Below are positions 17,116-26,865 of a stretch of DNA of 64,000 nt, in pieces; within the stretch, counting starts at the first letter, position 1, and every line of letters begins with the position of its first letter. The notes beneath the pieces were generated by a model. That model did not search any database and was not told where the DNA came from. It saw only the letters and a program-made list of their open reading frames with translations. The position numbers and the translations under genes are program-made. The stretch spans positions 248,001 to 312,000 of the forward strand of contig NZ_BCQS01000013.1 of the NCBI RefSeq assembly GCF_001552195.1, given 5' to 3'. The DNA is from Actinomadura latina NBRC 106108. Its GTDB lineage: Bacteria > Actinomycetota > Actinomycetes > Streptosporangiales > Streptosporangiaceae.

Positions 17116-17149
17116 GTCCAAAGTCCCCTCTGCCAGGACCTTCGGCCCC
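17116..17149 (-). promoter_or_regulatory. Two DosR-like boxes upstream of the Acg-like gene
   Basis: On the minus strand the first site reads GGGGCCGAAGGTCCT (17135-17149) and the second GGGGACTTTGGACAC (17116-17130). The second has GGGAC, a four-base spacer and a degenerate GTCCC-like half. That is the layout of the mycobacterial DosR box GGGAC-TWWA-GTCCC. They are 69-102 bases before the start codon, and paired sites are usual for DevR/DosR promoters. Binding is inferred. Confidence 0.55.
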
Positions 17150-17183
17150 GCGCCCGGCCTCTTCCTGCCGGGCAAGCCGAGCC

Positions 17184-19895
<2,712 letters not shown>

Positions 19896-19977
19896 GGGTG
19901 TCTCCTCCCGCTCGCCGCCGATCACGGCGAGATCGGCGTCCGAGTCCGACTCTGCCTGAGGCGTCCTCCGGATCCAC

Positions 19978-20015
19978 GGGGCGAAGGTCCCGCAAAGGCC
20001 TCGAAGGACGTCCCC
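19978..20015 (-). promoter_or_regulatory. DosR-like box upstream of ppdK
   Basis: Minus strand GGGACCTTCGCCCC (19978-19991) matches the island consensus at nearly every position. A second, weaker site, GGGGACGTCCTTC (20003-20015), lies just beyond it. The distance to the ppdK start is 83-120 bases. Role inferred from recurrence of the motif before other genes of the island. Confidence 0.5.
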
Positions 20016-20033
20016 GACCGGCGGGGCCGGGGG

Positions 20034-20198
20034 TCATCGGGTCCAGAGCACCGCATGATGGTGGGTTCCATCGGAAGCGGCCGCGGAGTATCCGGCGAGT
20101 TGTCCGTGATCGTTGATGCCGTAGGCCGCAGCCGAACCACCGGCGGGCAGCCTGGGCAGCGGAACCGCCCGGCCGTTCCGCCACACGATGGCGTCGGC
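20034..20198 (-). pseudogene. Fragment of a HAF-repeat extracellular protein
   Basis: Minus-strand codons between about 20198 and the stop at 20034-20036 encode DAIVWRNGRAVPLPRLPAGG, then AAYGINDHGQLAGYSAAASD and HAVLWTR. This is one and a half units of the HAF repeat (W-x-NG-x-x-x-LG..., YGINDxGQVVGYS) found in secreted actinobacterial proteins. There is no start codon or signal peptide, and the fragment is joined directly to the broken atpK-like sequence in another frame, so it is a deletion remnant. Confidence 0.7.
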
Positions 20199-20398
20199 CG
20201 TAGATGGCGATGCCCTCGGCGAGACCGACGATCACCATCGCGCGCCCGAACAACTCGGGCCGCTCACTCATCGCCGCCAGCGCCGCAGCGCCGACGTAGG
20301 CCACCGCGATACCGGCGCCGATGGCGGCCCCGGCGACGGCGATTCCGGTGCCGAGATAGCGATGCGACGGCGTGGGCCGTCATCACTTCTGCGGACAT
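20196..20398 (-). pseudogene. Decayed V/A-type ATPase subunit K (proteolipid) gene
   Basis: Reading from about 20366 the minus strand encodes RYLGTGIAVAGAAIGAGIAV, then AYVGAAALAAMSERPEL and FGRAMVIVGLAEGIAIYG. That is the double glycine-rich membrane hairpin with the ion-binding Glu of rotary ATPase c/K subunits. The natural start (ATG 20398, MSAEVMTAHAV) is in a different frame, so a frameshift lies near 20365. The last helix is cut at about 20196, where HAF-repeat sequence begins. Not functional as it stands. Confidence 0.75.
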
Positions 20399-20595
20399 GA
20401 GCCGTCCGCCTCCTCTGCGATCATGGGAATGTGCCAGGGCCGGAACGGACGGCCCTGGCTTCGGAAGAGCCGCGAGAACAGCTCGTAGTACTCCAGCCGG
20501 AGCGCCTGCACGGCGGCGACGAGCGCCTCCAAAGCGAACGTCACGGCGGTGCCGGCGGCGAACACGACGAGGGCCAGGACCGCGAACGCTCCTCC
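20383..20595 (-). pseudogene. C-terminal remnant of V/A-type ATPase subunit I
   Basis: The frame ending at 20383 encodes a hydrophobic helix followed by ALEALVAAVQALRLEYYELF and SRLFRSQGRPFRPWHIPM. This is the conserved C-terminal helix of the large membrane subunit I/a of V- and A-type ATPases. Its stop overlaps the start of the subunit K remnant by 16 bases, preserving the original operon junction. Everything upstream of about residue 560 of a normal subunit is gone and replaced by a universal-stress-protein fragment. Confidence 0.75.
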
Positions 20596-20659
20596 CCGCT
20601 GCCAGACGATCACTCGCGTGGGGATGCCGGATGGGTGAGTGCCAGCCGTTGGAGTTGCG

Positions 20660-20780
20660 GAGTGCATGGACGATCGCGACCGGGCAGGGCGCGTGCTGTA
20701 CCAGGGCGTGGCTGACGGATCCGAGCAGGCCGCGGAAGCCGCCCGGTCCCCGCGCTTGTGTCCGGCACCGCGGGCACTCG
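20660..20780 (-). pseudogene. C-terminal fragment of a universal stress protein
   Basis: The minus strand encodes GPGGFRGLLGSVSHALVQHA then PCPVAIVHA. This is the C-terminal ATP-binding loop (G-x-GGFxGLLLGSVS) and last strand (HAPCPVAVV) of the UspA family, with one Leu missing. No N-terminal part or start codon is present, and the upstream sequence (20780-20915) is the promoter region of the opposing flavin-protein gene. A remnant, not a gene. Confidence 0.7.
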
Positions 20781-20826
20781 CGAATCGAGAACGAGAACCT
20801 CGCACGTGACCGAACTGGCCTCTCCC

Positions 20827-20877
20827 GGGAAGACCTTCCATTCGAGGCCGGCGCTTCCGTCCGGAAGACCTTCGAGA
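20827..20877 (+). promoter_or_regulatory. Repeated GACCTTC sites before the PNPOx-like gene
   Basis: GGAAGACCTTC occurs twice, at 20828-20838 and 20863-20873, 35 bases apart and 43-88 bases before the start codon at 20916. The shared core GACCTTC equals the centre of the stronger DosR-like boxes in this island, but the outer GGG/CCC arms are mostly missing, so these are weaker candidates. Confidence 0.35.
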
Positions 20878-20915
20878 ACACCTGCCACAAGAACAGCGAA
20901 ACCAGCGGAGGACCC

Positions 20916-21368
20916 ATGAACGACGAGCTGCAGTACCTCGATCCGGCCGCCTGCCTCACGCTCGTCCAAGGGGTGGCCGTCGGCCGGATCGCGTGGGCCG
21001 AGGAGGACGACACCGTCACCATCCTGCCGGTCAACTTCGTCTTGGACGGCGAAGCTCTGGTCTTCGCCACCGCCCCAGGCGCCAAACTCGACGCCATCCG
21101 CGGAGGACGCCCGCTCACCTTCGAAGCCGACGACCTCGAACCGGCGCTCAGGACGGCTTGGAGCGTGCTCATCTCCGGCCACGCCGAAATCGTCACCGAC
21201 CCGGAGGAGATGGAACGCCTCCGGAACCTGCCTCTCACCCCGTGGATTCGTTCTCCCAAGCACCTCTTCGTGCGGCTGGCCCCCCGTCACATCAGCGGAC
21301 GCCGCATCCCCCTGCACGCCGGCGGTGTCACAACCGAACACATCGACCCCACAGACGAACCCGCGTGA
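20916..21368 (+). CDS. Pyridoxamine 5'-phosphate oxidase-family (flavin-binding) protein
   Basis: A 150-residue split-barrel protein of the PNPOx-like group (YLDPAACLTLVQGVAVGRIA, then ILPVNFVLDGEALVFATAPG). Such small actinobacterial members bind FMN, F420 or heme rather than making pyridoxal phosphate, and several are in the M. tuberculosis DosR regulon. GGAGG lies five bases before ATG 20916. It is an intact gene between two decayed stretches; substrate unknown. Confidence 0.88.
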   Translation: MNDELQYLDPAACLTLVQGVAVGRIAWAEEDDTVTILPVNFVLDGEALVFATAPGAKLDAIRGGRPLTFEADDLEPALRTAWSVLISGHAEIVTDPEEMERLRNLPLTPWIRSPKHLFVRLAPRHISGRRIPLHAGGVTTEHIDPTDEPA

Positions 21369-21559
21369 TATCGCCCCCAGGTTGGTGACGGTGCACACCA
21401 CCGGCAGTGATGCGGCGCAGAGGACCTTCGTCTCTGACTCCGCCCGCCGCAACCGCGGCCCTCTGGGTCCCCGAACTCATCACCGGCCGCGGCATCGTCT
21501 GCGCCGCCCAAGCGATCGTCACGCCTTGGGCCCCTGGTCGGCTCGGTTCCGGGAGGCGA
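21369..21559. other. Non-coding stretch with a stray DosR-like box
   Basis: No convincing gene. AGGACCTTCGTCTC at 21421-21434 matches the island box consensus, but no intact start codon follows within a normal distance on either strand. It may mark the promoter of a gene that has been lost. Confidence 0.4.
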
Positions 21560-21820
21560 AGGGTACGCGGCATGGCCATCGGCGATCGCTTCGGAGAGTT
21601 CCATCAGCCGCGACTGAGTCGCCTCCAGCCGCTCGCCGAGGAGTCCGGCGAAGCGGCGCGTCAGTTCGACGGAAGAGCCACGACCGGCCCAGCACCGAAC
21701 CCGGGCCGAAAGTGTCGATGACAACGGGGCCGCGGCCGGGCACGTGCAGTGCAGGCCGGCGCTCCTCATGCCCGTCAGGAACGGTTCACGCGCAATATCT
21801 GCACTGGTCACAGCGCTCAT
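21560..21820 (-). pseudogene. Broken cyclic-nucleotide-binding domain protein
   Basis: Three pieces of one protein appear in order on the minus strand but in different frames: SADIAREPFLTGM from ATG 21820; LHVPGRGPVVIDTFGPGSVL then GRSWLF (about 21755-21680); and ELTRRFAGLLGERLEATQSR then LMELSEAIADGHA (about 21675-21570). They correspond to the start, the phosphate-binding cassette entrance and the C-helix of Crp-like cNMP-binding domains. The middle of the beta-barrel is missing. Two internal deletions with frameshifts make it a pseudogene. Confidence 0.7.
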
Positions 21821-21990
21821 TCGGCAGCCGCCGCAGCTGGGCCTCCCGCACCGCCCAACGCAAAGACTTGACCACTCGCTCTACTGCGCCTGCTCGTCAC
21901 TGATCGGTGCGTTTGAGGACTCGCACTACGCAATGTCGCCAATGCTCGGCCTTGCGCCGGCGGCTATGACGCACATGCTGACACGCAGCA

Positions 21991-22016
21991 GGACGCCCGC
22001 CGCTGGGCGGGCGTCC
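21991..22016 (-). terminator. Hairpin terminator after the DoxX gene
   Basis: GGACGCCCGCC (21991-22001) and GGCGGGCGTCC (22006-22016) form a perfect 11-bp stem with a four-base loop, 17 bases past the doxX stop. No U-tract is present, as is common in high-GC actinobacteria. Confidence 0.7.
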
Positions 22017-22032
22017 TGGAGGATTCCGTCGG

Positions 22033-22596
22033 CTACTTGAGGAAGGGGAGCCTTTCCACCAGCGGGGTCTTGCCCCACCAGCGGCCGAGTCCCAGGGTGT
22101 CGCCGGCGCTGACCAGGGCCAGTCCGACGATCAGGAGTGCGTAGATGATGTGGTCGTCCATGAAGACGTTGTTCTCCGGAGGAAGGACGGCCGTCCACAT
22201 CAGGACCAGCAGCGCCGCGCCGCCGGCGGCCGCGACCCGCATCCCGATGCCCAGGATCAGTGCCGCGCCGACCCCGGCCAGCCCGATCATGAACAGCCAG
22301 TCGGCCCAGGCCGCGCCGGCCAGGTCGTTGTAGAACCCGGCGAACGGGCCCTTGGGTGCGTGCGCCAGGAACCCCTCGGTGGGGCTTCCGCCGTCCAGCC
22401 AGCCCTTGCCGGCCGGGGTCGCGTGGCCCAGCCCGAACAGCTTGTCCACGAACGCCCATGCGAACACCCAGCCCAGCGCCAGTCGCGCGGCCGCCCAGAT
22501 GTAGCGAGCGGCGGGCGTCTCGGTCAGCGGCTTGGGGGCGACCACGCGGATCAGAGTGCTCCGCCTCACGTGCGTCTTGTGCTCGGAGACTGCCAT
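22033..22596 (-). CDS. DoxX-family membrane protein
   Basis: About 187 residues with four transmembrane segments (WAAARLALGWVFAWAFVDKL, then DWLFMIGLAGVGAALILGIG, AAAGGAALLVLMW, IIYALLIVGLALVSAG). It resembles the DoxD/thiosulfate:quinone oxidoreductase large-subunit type of DoxX proteins, with the conserved LFGLGH loop. These act at the membrane in redox or sulfur stress. ATG 22596 follows AAGGTGAG; ATG 22614 or 22617 are alternatives. Two DosR-like boxes lie upstream. Confidence 0.85.
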   Translation of the reverse strand: MAVSEHKTHVRRSTLIRVVAPKPLTETPAARYIWAAARLALGWVFAWAFVDKLFGLGHATPAGKGWLDGGSPTEGFLAHAPKGPFAGFYNDLAGAAWADWLFMIGLAGVGAALILGIGMRVAAAGGAALLVLMWTAVLPPENNVFMDDHIIYALLIVGLALVSAGDTLGLGRWWGKTPLVERLPFLK

Positions 22597-22693
22597 CGCC
22601 GTCTCACCTTCCATCACATCGCCTTGGTTTCTTCACCTCCTACTCAACGCCGTCCGCGGCCGGTGATTTAGATCCGTTTGGCGCACGATCAAC

Positions 22694-22740
22694 GGGACGA
22701 AGGTCCCCGCGTTCGGCGGTATGTGGGGACTGAAGGTCCT
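22694..22740 (-). promoter_or_regulatory. Two strong DosR-like boxes upstream of the DoxX gene
   Basis: GGGACGAAGGTCCC (22694-22707) has perfect GGGAC/GTCCC arms around a four-base spacer, identical in geometry to the mycobacterial DosR box. GGGGACTGAAGGTCCT (22725-22740) is a second copy 31 bases further. They are about 98-144 bases before the doxX start. This is the best pair of the whole island. Confidence 0.65.
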
Positions 22741-22859
22741 CCCGGACGCGGGCCCCGCCTCCGCAGGTGTCACCGCCGAGGTCTAGCGCCGTCTAGGGCG
22801 CGTTGGGGGACAGCATCAAGAGCGCGCGACAATGTGGGCGCGCGCGGACCGCCGGTGAT

Positions 22860-22945
22860 CCGTGACGCTGCCGCTGGATGACGGTGTCGTGCAGGTCCTT
22901 GGCGATCCGGTCGCGATCCTCCAGCAGCGCCAGCAGCTCGTCCGT
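22860..22945 (-). pseudogene. Phospho-acceptor helix fragment of a DevS-type histidine kinase
   Basis: The minus strand encodes DELLALLEDRDRIAKDLHDT followed by VIQRQRH. This is the HisKA_3 H-box of DevS/DosT-like sensor kinases (EDRDRIARDLHDxVIQR), with the phosphorylated His. Nothing of the GAF sensor or ATPase domain is left on either side, and no start codon is in frame, so it is a 28-codon fossil. Confidence 0.7.
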
Positions 22946-23021
22946 CCATCGAGGTCATCTCCGTACTTCCGCCTTACCGGTTGGGGTCGCCAATTTCAAA
23001 GGCATGGGTTCGCCTATGCGC

Positions 23022-23036
23022 AGGACCTTCGGCCCT
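23022..23036 (+). promoter_or_regulatory. DosR-like box upstream of the SHOCT gene
   Basis: AGGACCTTCGGCCCT, 51-65 bases before the start at 23087, is almost identical to the site upstream of the Acg-like gene (AGGACCTTCGGCCCC). Single site. The rest of 22618-23086 holds only the doxX boxes and the kinase fragment. Confidence 0.5.
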
Positions 23037-23086
23037 GGGTGTGCTCGAACGGGCAGCGCAAGCTGGGAGTAGAAGGAGGTGCGGCC

Positions 23087-23401
23087 ATGAACATCGGGTA
23101 TGCCCTCGTGATCGCCACTCCCGGCGATGGCTGGGGGCACATGGGAAACGGCGGCTGGTCCGGCTGGATGTGGCTGTGGGGGACGGCGATGGTGCTGTTC
23201 TGGGTCGCCGTGATCGGCGCGGCGGCCTGGCTGGTGGCCCGTGCCGCAGCGCCGCGTCGCACGGGGGCTCCGGGCCCCGGGAAGCCCGGGCTGGAGCACG
23301 CGCGGGAGATCCTCGCCGAGCGTTTCGCACGCGGCGAGATCAGCACAGAAGAGTACGACGAGCGGCTGGCCAAGCTGGACGGACGGAACGTCCGCGCTTG
23401 A
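23087..23401 (+). CDS. SHOCT-domain small membrane protein
   Basis: A 104-residue protein with a Gly/Trp-rich N-terminus, one transmembrane helix (MVLFWVAVIGAAAWLVARAA, about 37-56) and a C-terminal SHOCT motif (AREILAERFARGEISTEEYD, then ERLAKL). SHOCT segments mediate oligomerisation. GAAGGAGGT lies seven bases before ATG 23087. Function unknown; a box upstream ties it to the stress island. Confidence 0.85.
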   Translation: MNIGYALVIATPGDGWGHMGNGGWSGWMWLWGTAMVLFWVAVIGAAAWLVARAAAPRRTGAPGPGKPGLEHAREILAERFARGEISTEEYDERLAKLDGRNVRA

Positions 23402-23467
23402 CCGGTGCCGCGTCGACACAGGGGCCGAAGTGCAAGTCCCGACGAGAACGGACCGCCAGGAGGGAAC

Positions 23468-23989
23468 ATGGCCGAGCAGCCGCCGCTGGAACAGCGCCCT
23501 GCCTCCGAGTTGATGACCCGGGACCTGCTGACCGTCGCCGCGAGCGAGTCCGTGCTGATGGCCTGGGAGCTGATGTGCAAGGCCGAAGTGCACCATCTGC
23601 CCGTGACCGATGACGAGGGCGGCTTCGTGGGCGTCGTTGACGCGCAGACCCTGACCTCGATGTGGAACGCCGCCGTCCCGCAGCATGCCCGCCGGCCCGT
23701 GACGACCCTCCTGCCGTCCTGGCCGCCCGTGACGGTCCGGCCGTCGGCCACGGTCCGCGAGGCGGCGCGCGCCATGCTCGAATCCGGCAAGGACTTCATA
23801 CCGGTGACCAATGACCACGGTGCCCTGGTCGGCCTGATCACCGCACGAGACCTGATCGGCGCACTCGCCGGCGCGGAACGCGACATCGCTCCGGCAAGCG
23901 GAGGCATGCCGTCCCTCTACCGGATCGAACCGGTGCTACCGAGCACTCCGCCGGCGCACCCGGGCTCCAGCGGCATAGTGCCCGACTGA
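23468..23989 (+). CDS. CBS-domain pair protein
   Basis: A 173-residue protein made of two CBS repeats (ELMTRDLLTVAASESVLMAW ... HHLPVTDDEGGFVGVVD; VTVRPSATVREAARAML ... FIPVTNDHGALVGLITARD). Stand-alone CBS pairs bind adenosine nucleotides and act as energy sensors; a homologue is in the DosR regulon of M. tuberculosis. CAGGAGGGAAC precedes ATG 23468. It is 66 bases from the SHOCT gene, so the two are probably cotranscribed. Confidence 0.88.
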   Translation: MAEQPPLEQRPASELMTRDLLTVAASESVLMAWELMCKAEVHHLPVTDDEGGFVGVVDAQTLTSMWNAAVPQHARRPVTTLLPSWPPVTVRPSATVREAARAMLESGKDFIPVTNDHGALVGLITARDLIGALAGAERDIAPASGGMPSLYRIEPVLPSTPPAHPGSSGIVPD

Positions 23990-24022
23990 GCGAGCCCCGT
24001 CCCAGGGGGCCAGACCGTGTTG

Positions 24023-24225
24023 TCAGGTGGCGGGCCGATGCTGCTGGACGATCGCCACCGCGCACGGGCATGGTGCAGCATCGCCGAACTCGTCGCGCCC
24101 GCATCGTCGGATTCGTGGACGAGCGCCTCGGTGACGGGTTCGCGCCTGAGCAGCGTGGAGGCCTTCCCGCTCGCTCCCAGGTCGCGGGCCCGGGGGGCGC
24201 CCTCGCACAGCAGGGTCTCACCCGC
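24023..24225 (-). pseudogene. Second universal stress protein remnant
   Basis: On the minus strand LLRREPVTEALVHESDDAG (about 24165-24110) matches the UspA segment before the ATP loop. AMLHHA and, one frame over, PCPCAVAIVQQHRPAT with a stop at 24023 match the C-terminal strand. The VVGxRGxGxF loop between them is deleted and the frame shifts at about 24068. Non-functional. The rest of 23990-24393 shows no intact gene. Confidence 0.6.
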
Positions 24226-24393
24226 TCGCCGACATCCTGCGGCAGCTCGGCTACGAGCACGGCCCCGACCTGGCCGCCAGGACCATCGCCGCGCTCCAGC
24301 ACGGCCGTACGACACCGAGGAGTGGAAGCATCCGGAGGCCGACCAGGTCCCTCACCTGTGGGTTTCGCTCAGATCCGAGCCGAGGGAGGCACC

Positions 24394-24810
24394 ATGAGCA
24401 CACTGGAGCGGCGCGAAACGCGCGGCATCTTCCCCGAACTGTTCGACTGGATCGAGTCGCCGTTCACCGTGTTCCGCACCGGAACCGGCCAGACGATGCG
24501 GGTCGAGAACTACGTCGACGAGGGCGACCACGTCATCCGCGCCGAACTGCCCGGCATCGACCCCGACAAGGATGTCGAGATCACCGTCACCGGAGACGTC
24601 CTGCTCATCCACGCCGAACGCCACGAAGAGAAGAAGGAGGCCCACCGGACGGAGTTCCACTACGGCTCCTTCACCCGGTCCTTCACCCTCCCGGCCGCCA
24701 CCGAGATCGACGACATCAAGGCCTCTTACGACAAGGGCATCCTCACCGTCCGCGTGCCGATGCCCAAGGCCGCCAAGGCCGAGGCCAAGCGAATCACCGT
24801 CGAGAAGTGA
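24394..24810 (+). CDS. Hsp20-family small heat shock protein
   Basis: A 138-residue alpha-crystallin-type chaperone. The beta-sandwich core runs from about residue 32 (VENYVDEGDHVIRAELPGID) to RVPMPKAAK, with the conserved YGSFTRSFTLP and the G-I-L motif (KGILTVRVP). Like M. tuberculosis HspX/Acr, members are typical DosR-regulon products. GAGGGAGG lies six bases before ATG 24394. I see no good DosR-like box directly upstream, where the universal stress protein remnant lies instead. Confidence 0.93.
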   Translation: MSTLERRETRGIFPELFDWIESPFTVFRTGTGQTMRVENYVDEGDHVIRAELPGIDPDKDVEITVTGDVLLIHAERHEEKKEAHRTEFHYGSFTRSFTLPAATEIDDIKASYDKGILTVRVPMPKAAKAEAKRITVEK

Positions 24811-25276
24811 CGACCCGGAAGTGACGACCCGTCGAGCGGAGAGCATCGCATTGAGCGCTCAATCGATGCCCTCCGTTCTCGTCGGCCATTCTCATTGGCG
24901 CGGCACGTCTCGTCGGCACCAGGGCTGACGTCCCTGCCCGGCCGCCCCCAGCGCCCAGCGGTCCATGCCCATGACGAAGCCGAACTGCACAATGCCCCGC
25001 TCCTCATCCTGCGCTCGGCGGCGCCGGCGGAGTCAGCACGTCATAGCGCGCGCCCAGAAAGAGATGAAGCGGGAGACGTCCTGCGCTCAACGGGCATCCG
25101 CAGCACTCTGCGCTTCCAGTGCCGAAGGTCCCCTTCCCGACGCAGCACCGCGGACGCACGCTCCGACGATGGTCCCTGGCGTCGCCCACCCGGCTTCACC
25201 GAGCCTGGAGGGGTCGCGGAGCCAGGTCGGCCGGAGAGAGTCCCCGACCGACCGGCTCAATCAGGCAGGAGACGAG
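24811..25276. other. Intergenic stretch with a DosR-like box before GAPDH
   Basis: No gene or recognisable remnant in 466 bases. The one clear feature is GGGGACCTTCGGCAC (minus strand, 25119-25133), which fits the island box consensus. It is 144-158 bases before the GAPDH start, rather far, so the transcript may have a long leader. Confidence 0.45.
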
Positions 25277-26275
25277 ATGACCACCCCGGTTGGAATCAAT
25301 GGATTCGGACGCATCGGGCGCAACTACCTGCGCTTGGCGCTGGAGCGCGACCAGGAGGTCGCCGCGATCAATGACGTCACCGACACCGCCACGCTCGCAC
25401 ACCTGCTCAGGTATGACTCCACCTACGGCCGACTCGGCCGGACGGTCGAGCACGACGACGCGGCACTGATCGTCGATGGCCGCCGCATCCCGGTCACCGC
25501 CCACCGCGACCCCGCCGACCTCGCCTGGGACGCCGTCGGCGCCGAGATCGTGATCGAGTCCACCGGCAAGTTCCGGCGGCGCGAGGATGCCGCCGCACAT
25601 CTGAAGTCCGGCGCCCGCAAGGTGATCCTCTCTGCCCCCGGCAAGGACGTGGACGCCACGATCGTGATGGGCGTCAACGAGCGCGTCTACGACCCGGACC
25701 GGCACACCGTCGTCTCCAATGCCTCCTGCACGACCAACTGCGTCGCCCCCATGGCCAAAGTGCTTCACGACACGTTCGGTGTGGCCAAGGGCTACATGAC
25801 CACCGTCCACGGCTACACCAACGACCAGAACCTCCTCGACTCACCGCACAAGGATCTGCACCGCGCGCGCTCTGCCGCCGTGAACATGATTCCGACCAGT
25901 ACGGGCGCCGCCCGCTCCGTCGGCGCGGTGATCCCCGAGCTGGCGGGACGGTTCGACGGCATGGCCCTGCGCGTGCCCGTCGAGGACGGTTCCCTGGTCG
26001 ATCTGGCCTGCCTGCTCGACCGGCCGGCGACCGCCGAGGAGATCAACGAGGCGTTCGCGCGGGCCGCCGACGGCCCGCTCGCCGGGATCATCCGGTACAA
26101 CACGCACCCGATCGTGTCCCGCGACGTGATCGGCGACCCGGCGTCCTGCGTCTTCGACGCCCCGCTCACCCAGTCGAGCGGCGACCTGGTGAAGGTGTTC
26201 GGCTGGTACGACAACGAATGGGGCTACACCTGCCGCCTCGCCGACCTCGTCGACCACGTCGCCGCCCGCCTGTGA
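25277..26275 (+). CDS. gap: Glyceraldehyde-3-phosphate dehydrogenase (type I)
   Basis: A 332-residue NAD-dependent glycolytic enzyme: Rossmann start GINGFGRIGRNYLRLAL, catalytic SNASCTTNC (Cys151), HGYTNDQNLLD, S-loop/TSTGAARSVG and the C-terminal WYDNEWGYTCRLADLV. GAPDH is usually encoded with pgk and tpi in actinobacteria; here it stands alone in the stress island, so it is probably a second, condition-specific copy. The CAGGAGA site precedes ATG 25277. Confidence 0.95.
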   Translation: MTTPVGINGFGRIGRNYLRLALERDQEVAAINDVTDTATLAHLLRYDSTYGRLGRTVEHDDAALIVDGRRIPVTAHRDPADLAWDAVGAEIVIESTGKFRRREDAAAHLKSGARKVILSAPGKDVDATIVMGVNERVYDPDRHTVVSNASCTTNCVAPMAKVLHDTFGVAKGYMTTVHGYTNDQNLLDSPHKDLHRARSAAVNMIPTSTGAARSVGAVIPELAGRFDGMALRVPVEDGSLVDLACLLDRPATAEEINEAFARAADGPLAGIIRYNTHPIVSRDVIGDPASCVFDAPLTQSSGDLVKVFGWYDNEWGYTCRLADLVDHVAARL

Positions 26276-26852
26276 CGGCGCCCCGATCATCTCCGCCGTA
26301 GCGTCGTCGAAGCACACGATGTGATCTACGAAACTTTGTAGTGGCCGCGGTAGATTTTCGCGCCCTCGGTGGGTAGTGTTCCTGTCATCGAAGAGAGACG
26401 AGTCCAGAAGAACCGGCAGAGGACGAACTGCCGGAAGGCATGGATGACGCCGACCGGGCGTGCTGGGGCCAACGCAGTGAAAGGGGCTCCGGCAGCGGGT
26501 CGCACCGGCGGCCAGAGGGCTGCCGGGAGCAAGAGAACGCAAGAAAACGCAGTACACCGAGAAACACGCAGTACCGGTAGTGATGTCGAGGAAAGGAGGG
26601 TTCGGCGCCATCGGGATCGCCCGCTGCAGGCTCCAGTCACGCCGCACGGGTACCGCAGCTCCACAGATTGGACGGTGGTCTACGGTCACGCATCCGCGAT
26701 CCCCGGGTCTCCGCCCGCGTTCGGGCGGCTGACACGGAAGACCGGCCTCTCGAGGCCAGTAGATGGTGTTGTTCCTCTGGGCCCCGGCGCCGCTGTTAGG
26801 CGCCGGGGCCCCTGTCGTCGTTGCTGCCGCCCGACCCACCCGCCTAGGCAGT
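26276..26852 (+). ncRNA. Candidate structured leader or non-coding RNA
   Basis: This 590-base gap shows no coding frame with normal codon bias. It starts with an imperfect 16-base palindrome (CTACGAAACTTTGTAG, 26326-26341). A purine-rich tract follows, with four near copies of AACGCAGTA/AACGCAAGA between 26475 and 26570, unusual in DNA this GC-rich. It ends in a perfect 13-bp hairpin (26779-26811). The arrangement suggests a transcribed structured RNA ending at the hairpin, or a regulated leader of the MerR-like gene. It does not resemble tmRNA or RNase P RNA. Confidence 0.35.
26779..26811 (+). terminator. 13-bp hairpin upstream of the MerR-like gene
   Basis: GGGCCCCGGCGCC (26779-26791) and GGCGCCGGGGCCC (26799-26811) form a perfect stem around GCTGTTA. 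It could end a transcript that begins near 26340-26385 or act as an attenuator 55 bases before the next start codon. Confidence 0.7.
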
Positions 26853-26865
26853 ATGGAAGCTTTGA

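Noticed and set aside
21744..22040. Plus-strand open frame between the cNMP-binding remnant and doxX
   Set aside because: No codon bias, no domain, and it runs through the doxX terminator hairpin.
26340..26815. tmRNA or RNase P RNA in the long intergenic region
   Set aside because: No tag-peptide frame ending in LAA, no tRNA-like end, and no GAGGAAAGTCC-type RNase P core.
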